NCBI RefSeq assembly: GCF_005222835.1
Contig: NZ_STGA01000029.1
Location: 248,001 to 312,000, forward strand
Length of the DNA stretch: 64,000 nt
Source: Rhizobium sp. FKY42
Lineage (GTDB): Bacteria; Pseudomonadota; Alphaproteobacteria; Rhizobiales; Rhizobiaceae
Direction: 5' to 3'
Both the position numbers and the translations under genes were made by a program. Below the pieces are notes generated by a model. It was not told the DNA's origin. It searched no databases and saw only the letters and a list, made by a program, of their open reading frames with translations. This document shows, one piece after another, positions 25,324 to 32,607 of the stretch (position 1 is its first letter; every line of letters begins with the position of its first letter).

Positions 25324-26430
25324 TCAAGGCTCCCCGGCCCGGTCCCGTCTGGTGGACATGGCATCGGAGACGGCTTTTTGCAGATCGCGGAACTCCTTCA
25401 GTCCGCTGGTCGACTGCGATGTGGCGGCATCATCAGGCGAAGCCTTCACCCGGACCGCCAGATCCTTCAGGGGCCTGATCACGGCTGCGCGCACTGTGCT
25501 CATGAAGATCGCTGTCACGATCAGGAGACCGGCCAGAAAGACCGACCCGATCGTGACCAGTGAACGGTTGTAGTAGCTTTCCAGCGATCCGAAATCACTG
25601 ACAGTGAGGATCGTTCCGATCATGTTGCCGCTATAGTCGATCAGCGGGCGACCCTGAACGGTCAGATCCCGGTCCCCCAGTCGATGGAAGAAAAGAAGCT
25701 CGCTGCGGGAAAGCTGAACCTTGCCCGCGCCGAGAATGCCTTCAAACAGGCTCTTGTCGGTGGCGGCATCAAGAACAAGACCATTGGCGGACACGGCAGC
25801 ACTGCCCACATCTTTCAGATAGCGACGATCAAGCACGAGAGCGAAATCACTGCCGCTGGCAGCCTTGGCGAGATCGGCAAGCGCCTGCAGATCGACGCCA
25901 ACCTCCACCGTTCCGATGAAGTTGCTTCCACTTGTGTCGAAGACCGGCGACACCGCGCGCAGGCTCAAGCCCCGCACCCCAAGCTCCAGCCCCTTCTGCG
26001 TCTGCCGATCGTGATTGGCAGCCACCACCATGGGACGGAAGGTGGAAAGATCCTGCCCGAAATTCTGCGGTTCCCACACGCGCAAGAAAGACTTCATCGA
26101 CGCATCATGGAAATGCACCACGCTGACGCCCGCCAGCCGTGCAAGCCGCTCGAACATTGGCTTGGCATAGGCCTGAAGCTCGCTGCGAGAACCCGCGGCC
26201 AGATGCGCACGGATTGAAGGATCAGCGGCCAGAAGCTCTGAATGCGTTGCGGAAAGAATGGCGGCCTGATCCATCGTGGTCGAAAAAACCACCGAGGTCT
26301 GATCGATTTCACGTTGGCGGGCGTCGGTCAGAAGTGCCTGCTGGTCGGCAATCATCAGCCAACCGCCTAGAAGCAGCACGAGACCGACGCAGGCCGAGGA
26401 AACGAAGGCGAGAAAACGATCGAGCGACAT
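25324..26430 (-). CDS. Membrane-anchored double-Cache sensor protein without output domain
   Basis: A 368-residue protein with a helix at residues 8-28, a periplasmic region of about 260 residues, a second helix at about 291-311 and a short cytoplasmic tail (312-368). The periplasmic part has the signature of the dCache_3 type seen in chemoreceptors and diguanylate cyclases: VVHFHDASMKSFLRVWEP, GQDLSTFRPMVV, GLELGVRGLSLRAVSPVF and FIGTVEVGVD (about residues 104-179). The tail has a HAMP-like beginning (IRPLKDLAVRVK) but no kinase, GGDEF or methyl-accepting domain. It is the first gene of a tight pair with a pentameric channel homologue, which makes it a candidate ligand-binding partner for that channel. 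Confidence 0.82.
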   Translation of the reverse strand: MSLDRFLAFVSSACVGLVLLLGGWLMIADQQALLTDARQREIDQTSVVFSTTMDQAAILSATHSELLAADPSIRAHLAAGSRSELQAYAKPMFERLARLAGVSVVHFHDASMKSFLRVWEPQNFGQDLSTFRPMVVAANHDRQTQKGLELGVRGLSLRAVSPVFDTSGSNFIGTVEVGVDLQALADLAKAASGSDFALVLDRRYLKDVGSAAVSANGLVLDAATDKSLFEGILGAGKVQLSRSELLFFHRLGDRDLTVQGRPLIDYSGNMIGTILTVSDFGSLESYYNRSLVTIGSVFLAGLLIVTAIFMSTVRAAVIRPLKDLAVRVKASPDDAATSQSTSGLKEFRDLQKAVSDAMSTRRDRAGEP

Positions 26431-26582
26431 GAACCCAAGCTTTGACCAGCAGAGACTGTCGCTGTTTCACTGGTAAAGTGTAATTGAGTCAATCAAGCGA
26501 AGGGTTGCCCACAAGAGCGATCATCAATGCCGATTGATAATTCTCGGTACCATCAGGGAAAACAACCTGAATAGCACCCGGA

Positions 26583-27356
26583 TCAATCTTCTTCGCAAGG
26601 CCATTCAACTGGAATGGTCAGACCTTGGGGCAACTTCGTCTTGCTGTTCCCGCACGACAGAGCGATTTGATCCTGCTTGAGACCCGTCGCCTGGCTGAGG
26701 TCTACGCCCTCGAAACGCGTGAGAAACAGGAACGCATTGGCGAAATCGACCGGCCCCTTCATGGAAGCATTTTTGAACGAGGCTCGTGCAAGATTTGCCA
26801 TGGCAAAATGTGTATCGCCCAGTTCCGCACCCTTGAAGACTGCCCGTCCAAGTTCCGCCTTGGTGAAATCCGCTCCCAAAAGCGTCGCTTCTGTAAAATT
26901 GGCGCGCTGCATCTCGGCCATGGTGAATTTGGTCTGGGTCGCCATTACGCTTCCGAAGTCGCTGCGATAGCCCTCGACCTTCTGAAGCGAGGCGCTGCTC
27001 AGATCTGCTTTGACGAAGGATGTGCGAATGATGGCTGCCTTGGTGAGATCGGCACCAACCAGCTTGCTGCGGCTGAAATCGGAATTGCTGAGATCCGCCT
27101 CCGCCATCTTCGCCTTTTCGAAATTGCTGTCCTTCAGCATCAGCATTCGCTTCTTGCAGTCAGCCCAGTTGACTTCCGGGCCTGCATCCGTGCGGCAGCG
27201 GCCACCGCCAAATCCGTTATGCTTGTTGGGGAATAGCAATACCAACCCACCCGCGATCACGATGATCGGGATGAAAATCTTCATCTTGCTCTGGCGGATT
27301 CGACTCCAGGCTCTCGACCAGAAGGACTTCGGTTTCCGCTTGACGGGTGCGTTCAT
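26583..27356 (-). CDS. Membrane-anchored pentapeptide-repeat protein
   Basis: A 257-residue protein with a basic N terminus, one membrane helix (about residues 26-43, IFIPIIVIAGGLVLLFP) and then a long run of pentapeptide repeats of the A(D/N)Lxx type, for example AEADLSNSDFSRSKLVGADLTKA and ANFTEATLLGADFTKAELGRAVF. Such repeats fold as a right-handed quadrilateral beta-helix. With the positive segment inside, the helix domain should lie in the periplasm, with four cysteines near its two ends. The start at 27356 is an ATG; a GTG at 27383 in frame is possible. Function is not predictable from the fold. Confidence 0.8.
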   Translation of the reverse strand: MNAPVKRKPKSFWSRAWSRIRQSKMKIFIPIIVIAGGLVLLFPNKHNGFGGGRCRTDAGPEVNWADCKKRMLMLKDSNFEKAKMAEADLSNSDFSRSKLVGADLTKAAIIRTSFVKADLSSASLQKVEGYRSDFGSVMATQTKFTMAEMQRANFTEATLLGADFTKAELGRAVFKGAELGDTHFAMANLARASFKNASMKGPVDFANAFLFLTRFEGVDLSQATGLKQDQIALSCGNSKTKLPQGLTIPVEWPCEED

Positions 27357-27505
27357 GGTCTTGCCAGTGCACTTTTCCAACACAATTGCGTCAGTCTTAG
27401 CGTGGTTACCCCTTAGCCGAAAGAGGAAAGCGATGCGTCTCGACCGCTTTCCCTGCTCACTGGCTGTTCGCTCAACGAAATCGCTGACGTGCGGTTCCGC
27501 AGCCT

Positions 27506-29164
27506 TTACATGCTCGGATAGACCGGCCCCTCACCGCCCTGCGGCGGCACCCAGTTGATGTTCTGGTTCGGGTCCTTGATATCGCAGGTCTTGCAGTGCA
27601 CGCAGTTCTGCGCGTTGATCACATAGACCTGTTCACCATCCTTCTCCACCCACTCGTAGACGCCTGCAGGACAGTAGCGTGCGGACGGTCCGCCATAAAC
27701 CCCAAGCTCGGAACGCTTCTGCAAGTCAATGTCCTTCACCTTCAGATGAACCGGCTGGTCCTCTTCATGGTTGGTGTTGGAGAGGAAGACCGATGACAGG
27801 CGATCGAACGTCAGCACGCCATCTGGCCGCGGGTAATCAATCTTCTTGTGCTGGGCTGCGGGCTCCAGCGAAGCGGCATCGGTCTTGCCATGCTTCATGG
27901 TGAAGGGTGACGTACCGAAAATCTGGTTGATCCACATGTCGATGCCGCCGAGCGCGACGCCAAGCGCCGTGCCGAACTTAGACCATAGCGGCTTCACGTT
28001 GCGCACCCGCTTTAGATCCTTGCCGATGGCGGTCGAGCGCCATTCGTTTTCGATCTCGGCAGGCTCGTCATTGGCGCGGCCTGCAGCAATGGCTTCAGCA
28101 ATCTTTTCCGCTGCCAGCATGCCGGAGAGAACGGCGTTGTGGCTGCCCTTGATGCGCGGAACGTTGACGAAACCGGCAGAGCAGCCGATCAGCGCACCGC
28201 CGGGGAAGGAAAGCTTCGGCACCGACTGATATCCGCCCTCTGTGATCGCACGGGCACCATAGGAAATGCGCTTGGCACCTTCGAACGTGTCGCGGATGGC
28301 GGGATGCGTCTTGAAGCGCTGGAACTCCTCGAAGGGGAAGAGGTAGGGGTTCTTGTAGTTGAGGTGCACGACGAAGCCGACAGCCACGAGATTGTCATGC
28401 AGGTGATAGAGGAAAGAACCGCCGCCGGTCTTCATGTCGAGCGGCCAGCCGAAGGAGTGCTGAACCAGACCCGCCTTGTGGTGTTCCGGCTTGACCTCCC
28501 AAAGCTCCTTGAAGCCAATGCCGTATTTCTGCGGCTCGCGACCCTCATCGAGCTTGAACTTCGAAATCAGTTGCTTGGCGAGCGAGCCGCGAACGCCTTC
28601 GCCGATCAGCACATATTTGCCGAGAAGCGCCATACCACGGGTGAAGTTCGGGCCGGGTTCGCCATTTTTCTCGATACCCATATCGCCGGTTGCGACGCCG
28701 ATCACCGCGCCCTGTTCATTGTAGAGAACTTCCGTCGCCGCAAAACCCGGATAGATATCGATGCCAAGCGCTTCCGCCTTTTCGGCGAGCCAACGACAGA
28801 CGAGACCAAGTGACACGATGTAGTTGCCGTGATTGTTCATCAGCGGCGGCATGAAGGCGTTCGGCAGCCGGATGGAACCTGCCGGCCCGAGAAACAGGAA
28901 CTGGTCATCCGTAACCGGCGTCTTGAACGGATGGCTTGCATCCTCGCGCCAGTCCGGCAGAAGCCGGTCGATCCCGATCGGATCCACGACAGCGCCGGAC
29001 AGGATATGTGCGCCAACTTCCGCGCCCTTTTCCAGCACGACGACCGAAAGTTCGGGGTTCAGCTGCTTCAACCGGATTGCCGCCGACAGGCCGGCCGGCC
29101 CTGCCCCGACGATCACCACGTCGAATTCCATGCTTTCGCGCTCAGGAAGCTCCATATCGCTCAT
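27506..29164 (-). CDS. etfD: Electron transfer flavoprotein-ubiquinone oxidoreductase
   Basis: This membrane-associated flavoprotein passes electrons from reduced ETF, fed by acyl-CoA and other dehydrogenases, to ubiquinone. It has 552 residues from the ATG at 29164, which is preceded by GGAG; the frame is open 27 codons further upstream without a site. The FAD motif FDVVIVGAGPAGLSAAIRL is at the N terminus, and LEKGAEVGAHILSGAVV follows. The C-terminal 4Fe-4S domain has RYCPAGVYEW and NAQNCVHCKTCDIKDP, which provide the four cluster cysteines. A palindromic ACGT-rich site upstream may bind a fatty acid or branched-chain amino acid catabolism regulator. Confidence 0.96.
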   Translation of the reverse strand: MSDMELPERESMEFDVVIVGAGPAGLSAAIRLKQLNPELSVVVLEKGAEVGAHILSGAVVDPIGIDRLLPDWREDASHPFKTPVTDDQFLFLGPAGSIRLPNAFMPPLMNNHGNYIVSLGLVCRWLAEKAEALGIDIYPGFAATEVLYNEQGAVIGVATGDMGIEKNGEPGPNFTRGMALLGKYVLIGEGVRGSLAKQLISKFKLDEGREPQKYGIGFKELWEVKPEHHKAGLVQHSFGWPLDMKTGGGSFLYHLHDNLVAVGFVVHLNYKNPYLFPFEEFQRFKTHPAIRDTFEGAKRISYGARAITEGGYQSVPKLSFPGGALIGCSAGFVNVPRIKGSHNAVLSGMLAAEKIAEAIAAGRANDEPAEIENEWRSTAIGKDLKRVRNVKPLWSKFGTALGVALGGIDMWINQIFGTSPFTMKHGKTDAASLEPAAQHKKIDYPRPDGVLTFDRLSSVFLSNTNHEEDQPVHLKVKDIDLQKRSELGVYGGPSARYCPAGVYEWVEKDGEQVYVINAQNCVHCKTCDIKDPNQNINWVPPQGGEGPVYPSM

Positions 29165-29295
29165 TCTCTCACTCCGCTCGGCCGGTTCCCATCTCACCAC
29201 TTCCTTGTCAAAACATGAGCCCCTTGTCGAGCGAACATATGACATGGGGGTATGAGCGGTCGGCCCCTCCTAGATCTGGGAGCAAAGATAAATAA

Positions 29296-29313
29296 CGTTT
29301 ACGTTCACGTCAA
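29296..29313. promoter_or_regulatory. Candidate LiuR/PsrA-type operator upstream of etfD
   Basis: CGTTTACGTTCACGTCAA (its complement reads TTGACGTGAACGTAAACG) resembles the ACGT-rich palindromes described for regulators of branched-chain amino acid and fatty acid degradation in Proteobacteria. It lies about 130 bases upstream of the etfD start and overlaps the stop codon of the broken DUF4334 gene. ETF-ubiquinone oxidoreductase is a plausible member of such a regulon. Confidence 0.35.
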
Positions 29314-30151
29314 TATTCGCGGATTTGCGAGGGGGAGCGAGGCCGAATCTGTGTCCCTGCGATTTCCTCGGCCCTTTCGAGAAGAAAGGCGTAGTGATCG
29401 TTCTGTCCAGCGACACTCATCAATCCCATCAGGCGATCGGTATCGATCCGGCGGAAATGATCGGTGATCGGTTGATTTTCATAGAACATGGCGGCACTTG
29501 AGGCATTGCGGAATTCGGCGGATTTGACAGCGGCGACAGGTCCGCGCGCCCACATTCCTTTCATCGCATAGCCGAACAGGTTCCGGAACCACTGCCGATG
29601 CGCAAGACGACTGAAGCGGAGAACCAGACGCAGCGGCAGATGCTTCGGGTCTAGGGTGAGGACCCAATCATCTTGTTGAAATGGTGTGAGGCGATCCGGA
29701 TGAGATACGAGGCGAAAAACGGAGGCGATGCTTATGCATCGGCGAGGCTTTTCAACAACGTAGATCACCGGATCGGCCACATCCGAAGGACACGCGAACG
29801 GCTTCAATCTGCTTTGTCGAGGCTCTCGAATGGGTATGGGACCCATACATCGAGCCTCTCCTCGCATATTCTTGCCGTTCATCGTGCCATTTCAATAACA
29901 TGATTGGGTCCTCACCCTAGCGGCACGAGCCTTCGGCTTCCCACACTAAATAAAAGCGCATCTGCCCTGCGGTCGGCATGGAAGCGCTTTCCGTACCAGC
30001 CAAGGCTCTCCAGCGCTCCGTCCAGCGGATGACCGGTCGGCAGGCTGGACCCCTTCCACAGGCCGATAAGTTCGGACGGCGTGATCGGGTCCAGGGAATC
30101 GAAGAAGACCAGGGCTTCTTCCTGTGTTTCGAATTTCAGCGGGGATGACAT
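29310..30151 (-). pseudogene. GXWXG/DUF4334 gene disrupted by an inserted element
   Basis: Two fragments of one gene lie on the minus strand on both sides of an inverted-repeat element. The 5' fragment codes for a GXWXG domain (LIGLWKGSSLPTGHPLDGAL and SLGWYGKRFHADRRADALL). The 3' fragment codes for a DUF4334 domain (SSAAMFYENQPITDHFRRID, LMGLMSVAGQNDHYAFLLER). Removing the element (29654-29917) and one TA copy joins ...SRRLVPL to DPKHLPLRL... in the same frame and yields a 191-residue protein, the length expected for the family. As it stands, the 5' fragment stops within a few codons of the junction. The family's function is unknown. Confidence 0.85.
29652..29919. mobile_element. 264-bp MITE-like element with 18-bp perfect terminal inverted repeats and TA duplication
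   Basis: GGGTGAGGACCCAATCAT at 29654-29671 is repeated exactly in inverse orientation at 29900-29917, and the similarity continues inwards with mismatches through about 31 bases (TTGAAATGG). A TA lies directly outside each end (29652-29653 and 29918-29919), the target duplication of IS630/Tc1-mariner-type transposases. No transposase is encoded; the internal open frames are short and unrecognisable. It is therefore a non-autonomous element, moved by a transposase elsewhere. It interrupts the DUF4334 gene. Confidence 0.85.
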
Positions 30152-30253
30152 GAGTCTAGTTATAGGCCGTCTGGTTGAGGGGGCAACTTTATCAGCAACA
30201 TTCGATGAAAAGATCATTCACAACCCTTCACCATCGGACCGTCCGGCGATAAC

Positions 30254-30270
30254 GTCCTCACCCTAAGCAT
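30254..30270. repeat. Short motif related to the element end
   Basis: GTCCTCACCCTAAGCAT matches the outer end of the 264-bp element (GTCCTCACCCTA, 12 bases) and is located 18 bases upstream of the SDR start codon. A partner end is not visible nearby. It also matches a motif upstream of feuN (59404-59427). Confidence 0.45.
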
Positions 30271-30288
30271 GCAGCAAGGAAATTGATC

Positions 30289-31077
30289 ATGGATTTCGGC
30301 ATTACCGGCAAACGCGCACTGGTGTTGGCCTCATCACGAGGCCTTGGACTTGGCATCGCCACCGCGCTGGCTCAGGAGGGTGCAAATGTTCTCCTGTGTG
30401 GCCGCAGCGGAGAACGTCTGGCGGAGAACTGCGCAAGAATCAACGCTCTGGGCAAAGGCAAGGCCGACTGGGTCTGGTCCGATCTTGCCGAAGACGATGC
30501 GGTCACGGCACTTGTCAAAGCTGTCGAGGAGAAGTTCGGCGGCGTCGATATCCTGGTCAACAACACCGGCGGCCCAACACCGGGCACGACGGAAGACATG
30601 ACGCCGGAAAAGCTGCACAGCTTTTTCCAGACCATGGTCCTGCGCGTCATTACTCTGACGAATGCACTGTTGCCCAACATGAAGGAGCAAGGCTGGGGCC
30701 GCATTCTGACCGTTGCCTCGTCCGGCGTCATCGAGCCAATTCCGAATCTGGCACTTTCCAATACCTTGCGTGGCGCGCTCGTCGGCTGGAACAAGACCCT
30801 TGCAACAGAGGTTGCGGCGCACGGAATTACGGCGAACATGATCCTGCCGGGTCGCATTCATACGGACCGTATCGACGAGCTGGATGGTGCCAATGCCAAG
30901 CGCCAGGGCAAGTCGCTCGAAGAGGTTCGCAGTGCCTCGATCGCCTCCATTCCGGCAAAGCGTCTCGGCACCGTCGAGGAATTCGGCGCGGTCGGCGCCT
31001 TCCTGTGCTCAGGCCCAGCCGCCTATGTGACAGGCAGCGCGATCCGTGTTGATGGCGGCGCTGCGAAGTCAATCTGA
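30289..31077 (+). CDS. SDR family protein with altered active site
   Basis: A 262-residue short-chain dehydrogenase/reductase fold protein starting at the ATG at 30289 with AAGGA upstream. The cofactor motif is ALVLASSRGLGLGIA (residues 11-25), in which the usual TGxxxGxG is ASSRGLGLG. DILVNNTGGP is the conserved NNAG-type segment. The catalytic serine (Ser144/145, TVASSG) is present, but the YxxxK motif expected about 12 residues on reads S157-N-T-L-R161, so the catalytic tyrosine and lysine are replaced. Relatives with NLxLSNxxR at this place form a known FabG-like subgroup. The C terminus (VTGSAIRVDGG) is normal. It is followed by a strong terminator. Confidence 0.85.
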   Translation: MDFGITGKRALVLASSRGLGLGIATALAQEGANVLLCGRSGERLAENCARINALGKGKADWVWSDLAEDDAVTALVKAVEEKFGGVDILVNNTGGPTPGTTEDMTPEKLHSFFQTMVLRVITLTNALLPNMKEQGWGRILTVASSGVIEPIPNLALSNTLRGALVGWNKTLATEVAAHGITANMILPGRIHTDRIDELDGANAKRQGKSLEEVRSASIASIPAKRLGTVEEFGAVGAFLCSGPAAYVTGSAIRVDGGAAKSI

Positions 31078-31084
31078 TCGGCAC

Positions 31085-31122
31085 ACGCCTTCCCGCCCGT
31101 ATCGCGGGAAGGCGTCCCTTTC
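31085..31122 (+). terminator. Terminator after the SDR gene
   Basis: A perfect 12-bp stem (ACGCCTTCCCGC/GCGGGAAGGCGT, 31085-31096 with 31104-31115) with a 7-base loop and a CCCTTTCTT tail. Confidence 0.85.
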
Positions 31123-31263
31123 TTCAGCGCGAAATAGAAAAACCCACATTACATAAGTTTAAGATGCTTTTTGCGCGCATGAAGCGTTTTGTTCATGGCA
31201 TCGACCTGTCTCTGCTTGTGCAGAACAGTGCTTCCCTGTCTTTTTCCCAGCGCGGACAAGCCC

Positions 31264-32607
31264 ATGAAGACGTTTTTCTCGACCGTTGCAGTCCTTGCTA
31301 TCCTGGCTGCGGGTGCAGTCTATTACAGGGATCAACTCCCCGAGCAGATCAGGCCACCGACCTGGCATCAACTGGCGCTGGCTGCCGGGTTGAAATCGGA
31401 TACGCCTGAACCGGCAGTAACCGATGGAAGCCGCAGGCAAGGCGGCCAGAAGCCGGGTTCTGGCGAGACCGCGCAGGCAAATGGCGAAGGGCGTGGTCAG
31501 GGTCAGGGTCAGGGTCAGGGTCAGAACCGTCGCGGCAACGGCGGCCCGTCCGCCGTCAAGACAATTGCCGTGACCTCCGGCACCCTGCCCATGGATGTGG
31601 TGGCGACGGGCTTTGCGGAAGCGGCCGATACGACCACGATCGCAGCACTTCAGTCCGGCCCGATCGTAGAGATTTTGGTGAAGGACGGCCAAGAGGTCAA
31701 AAAAGGCGACGTGATCGCACGTCAGGATGATCGCACGGCCCGTGCGCTGGTTGCCAAGGATCAGGCAAATCTCGCCAGCGATCAGGCGGCTTTGGCGCAG
31801 GCCGATGCCGCATTCGCCAGAACACAGAACCTGCTGAAGCAGAATGTGCAATCGGAACAGAGTTACGAGCAGGCCAAGGCGACGCGTGATTCTGCCGCAG
31901 CCAAAGTGGAAGCCGACAAGGCCACTCTGTCCTCGGATCAGATCGCGCTTGGCAATCTCGAACTCAAGGCGCCCTACGACGGCCGTCTGGGCAACATCGC
32001 CATCAGCCCCGGCGCCTATCTCAGCGCAGGCGCAAGTGTGGTGACCATAACCCGTTACGATCCCATCTATGTGAATTTCCGCATGGCCCAGCGCTATCTG
32101 CCGCAGCTTCATGCCGGACTGAAATCCGGTGCGAAGGTCGATGCGGATACTTCCGCAACCGGTGGCGTTGCCGATCAGGGTGTGCTTTCCTTCTTCGACA
32201 ACAATGTTGATCAGGCCTCGGGAACGGTTCTCGCCAAGGCGGAATTCAAGAACGACAGTGCCCTTCTATGGCCTGGCGAAAGCCTGAATGTGACGGTGCA
32301 CTTCGTGACCGACACCAAGAGGCTGATCGTACCGACGGTGGCCGTGCGCCAGGGTGCCGATGGGCCGTTCGTCTATACGGTGGATGACAAGTCGAAGGTG
32401 CATGCGACGAAGATCGTGCTTGCTCGCACGAATGGCGATCAGGCCGCGATTGCGTCCGGCCTCACCGAGGGTCAGCATATCGTCGTCGAGGGTCAGGTGC
32501 AGCTGGCCGATGGCCAGACGATTGTCGAGCAGTTCTCCGGCAGCCAGACGGCCGCAAAGCCCGCACGAACGGAACAGGCGGCGCTGATCGAGGGAGCCAA
32601 GCCATGA
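31264..32607 (+). CDS. RND efflux periplasmic adaptor (MdtA-like)
   Basis: The membrane fusion protein of a tripartite efflux pump, 447 residues from the ATG at 31264. An N-terminal membrane anchor (residues 5-20) is followed by a long low-complexity linker rich in Gly, Gln and Asn (about residues 50-95), then the lipoyl half (GPIVEILVKDGQEVKKGDVIARQDD), an alpha-helical hairpin rich in Ala and Gln, the second lipoyl half (APYDGRLGNIAISPGAYLSAG) and the beta-barrel domain. The frame is open 25 codons upstream without leader features. It overlaps the RND gene by 4 bases (ATGA), so the two are translationally coupled. No outer membrane factor gene is adjacent. Confidence 0.93.
   Translation: MKTFFSTVAVLAILAAGAVYYRDQLPEQIRPPTWHQLALAAGLKSDTPEPAVTDGSRRQGGQKPGSGETAQANGEGRGQGQGQGQGQNRRGNGGPSAVKTIAVTSGTLPMDVVATGFAEAADTTTIAALQSGPIVEILVKDGQEVKKGDVIARQDDRTARALVAKDQANLASDQAALAQADAAFARTQNLLKQNVQSEQSYEQAKATRDSAAAKVEADKATLSSDQIALGNLELKAPYDGRLGNIAISPGAYLSAGASVVTITRYDPIYVNFRMAQRYLPQLHAGLKSGAKVDADTSATGGVADQGVLSFFDNNVDQASGTVLAKAEFKNDSALLWPGESLNVTVHFVTDTKRLIVPTVAVRQGADGPFVYTVDDKSKVHATKIVLARTNGDQAAIASGLTEGQHIVVEGQVQLADGQTIVEQFSGSQTAAKPARTEQAALIEGAKP
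31495..31524 (+). repeat. In-frame hexanucleotide tandem repeat (GGTCAG x5)
   Basis: Five perfect copies of GGTCAG code for (GQ)5 in the linker between the membrane anchor and the lipoyl domain of the adaptor protein. A change in copy number would lengthen or shorten the linker without breaking the frame. Confidence 0.9.

Noticed and set aside
29310-29882. 190-codon minus-strand frame taken as an independent gene
   Set aside because: Its first 75 codons lie inside the inserted element; only the remainder is the DUF4334 end of the broken gene.
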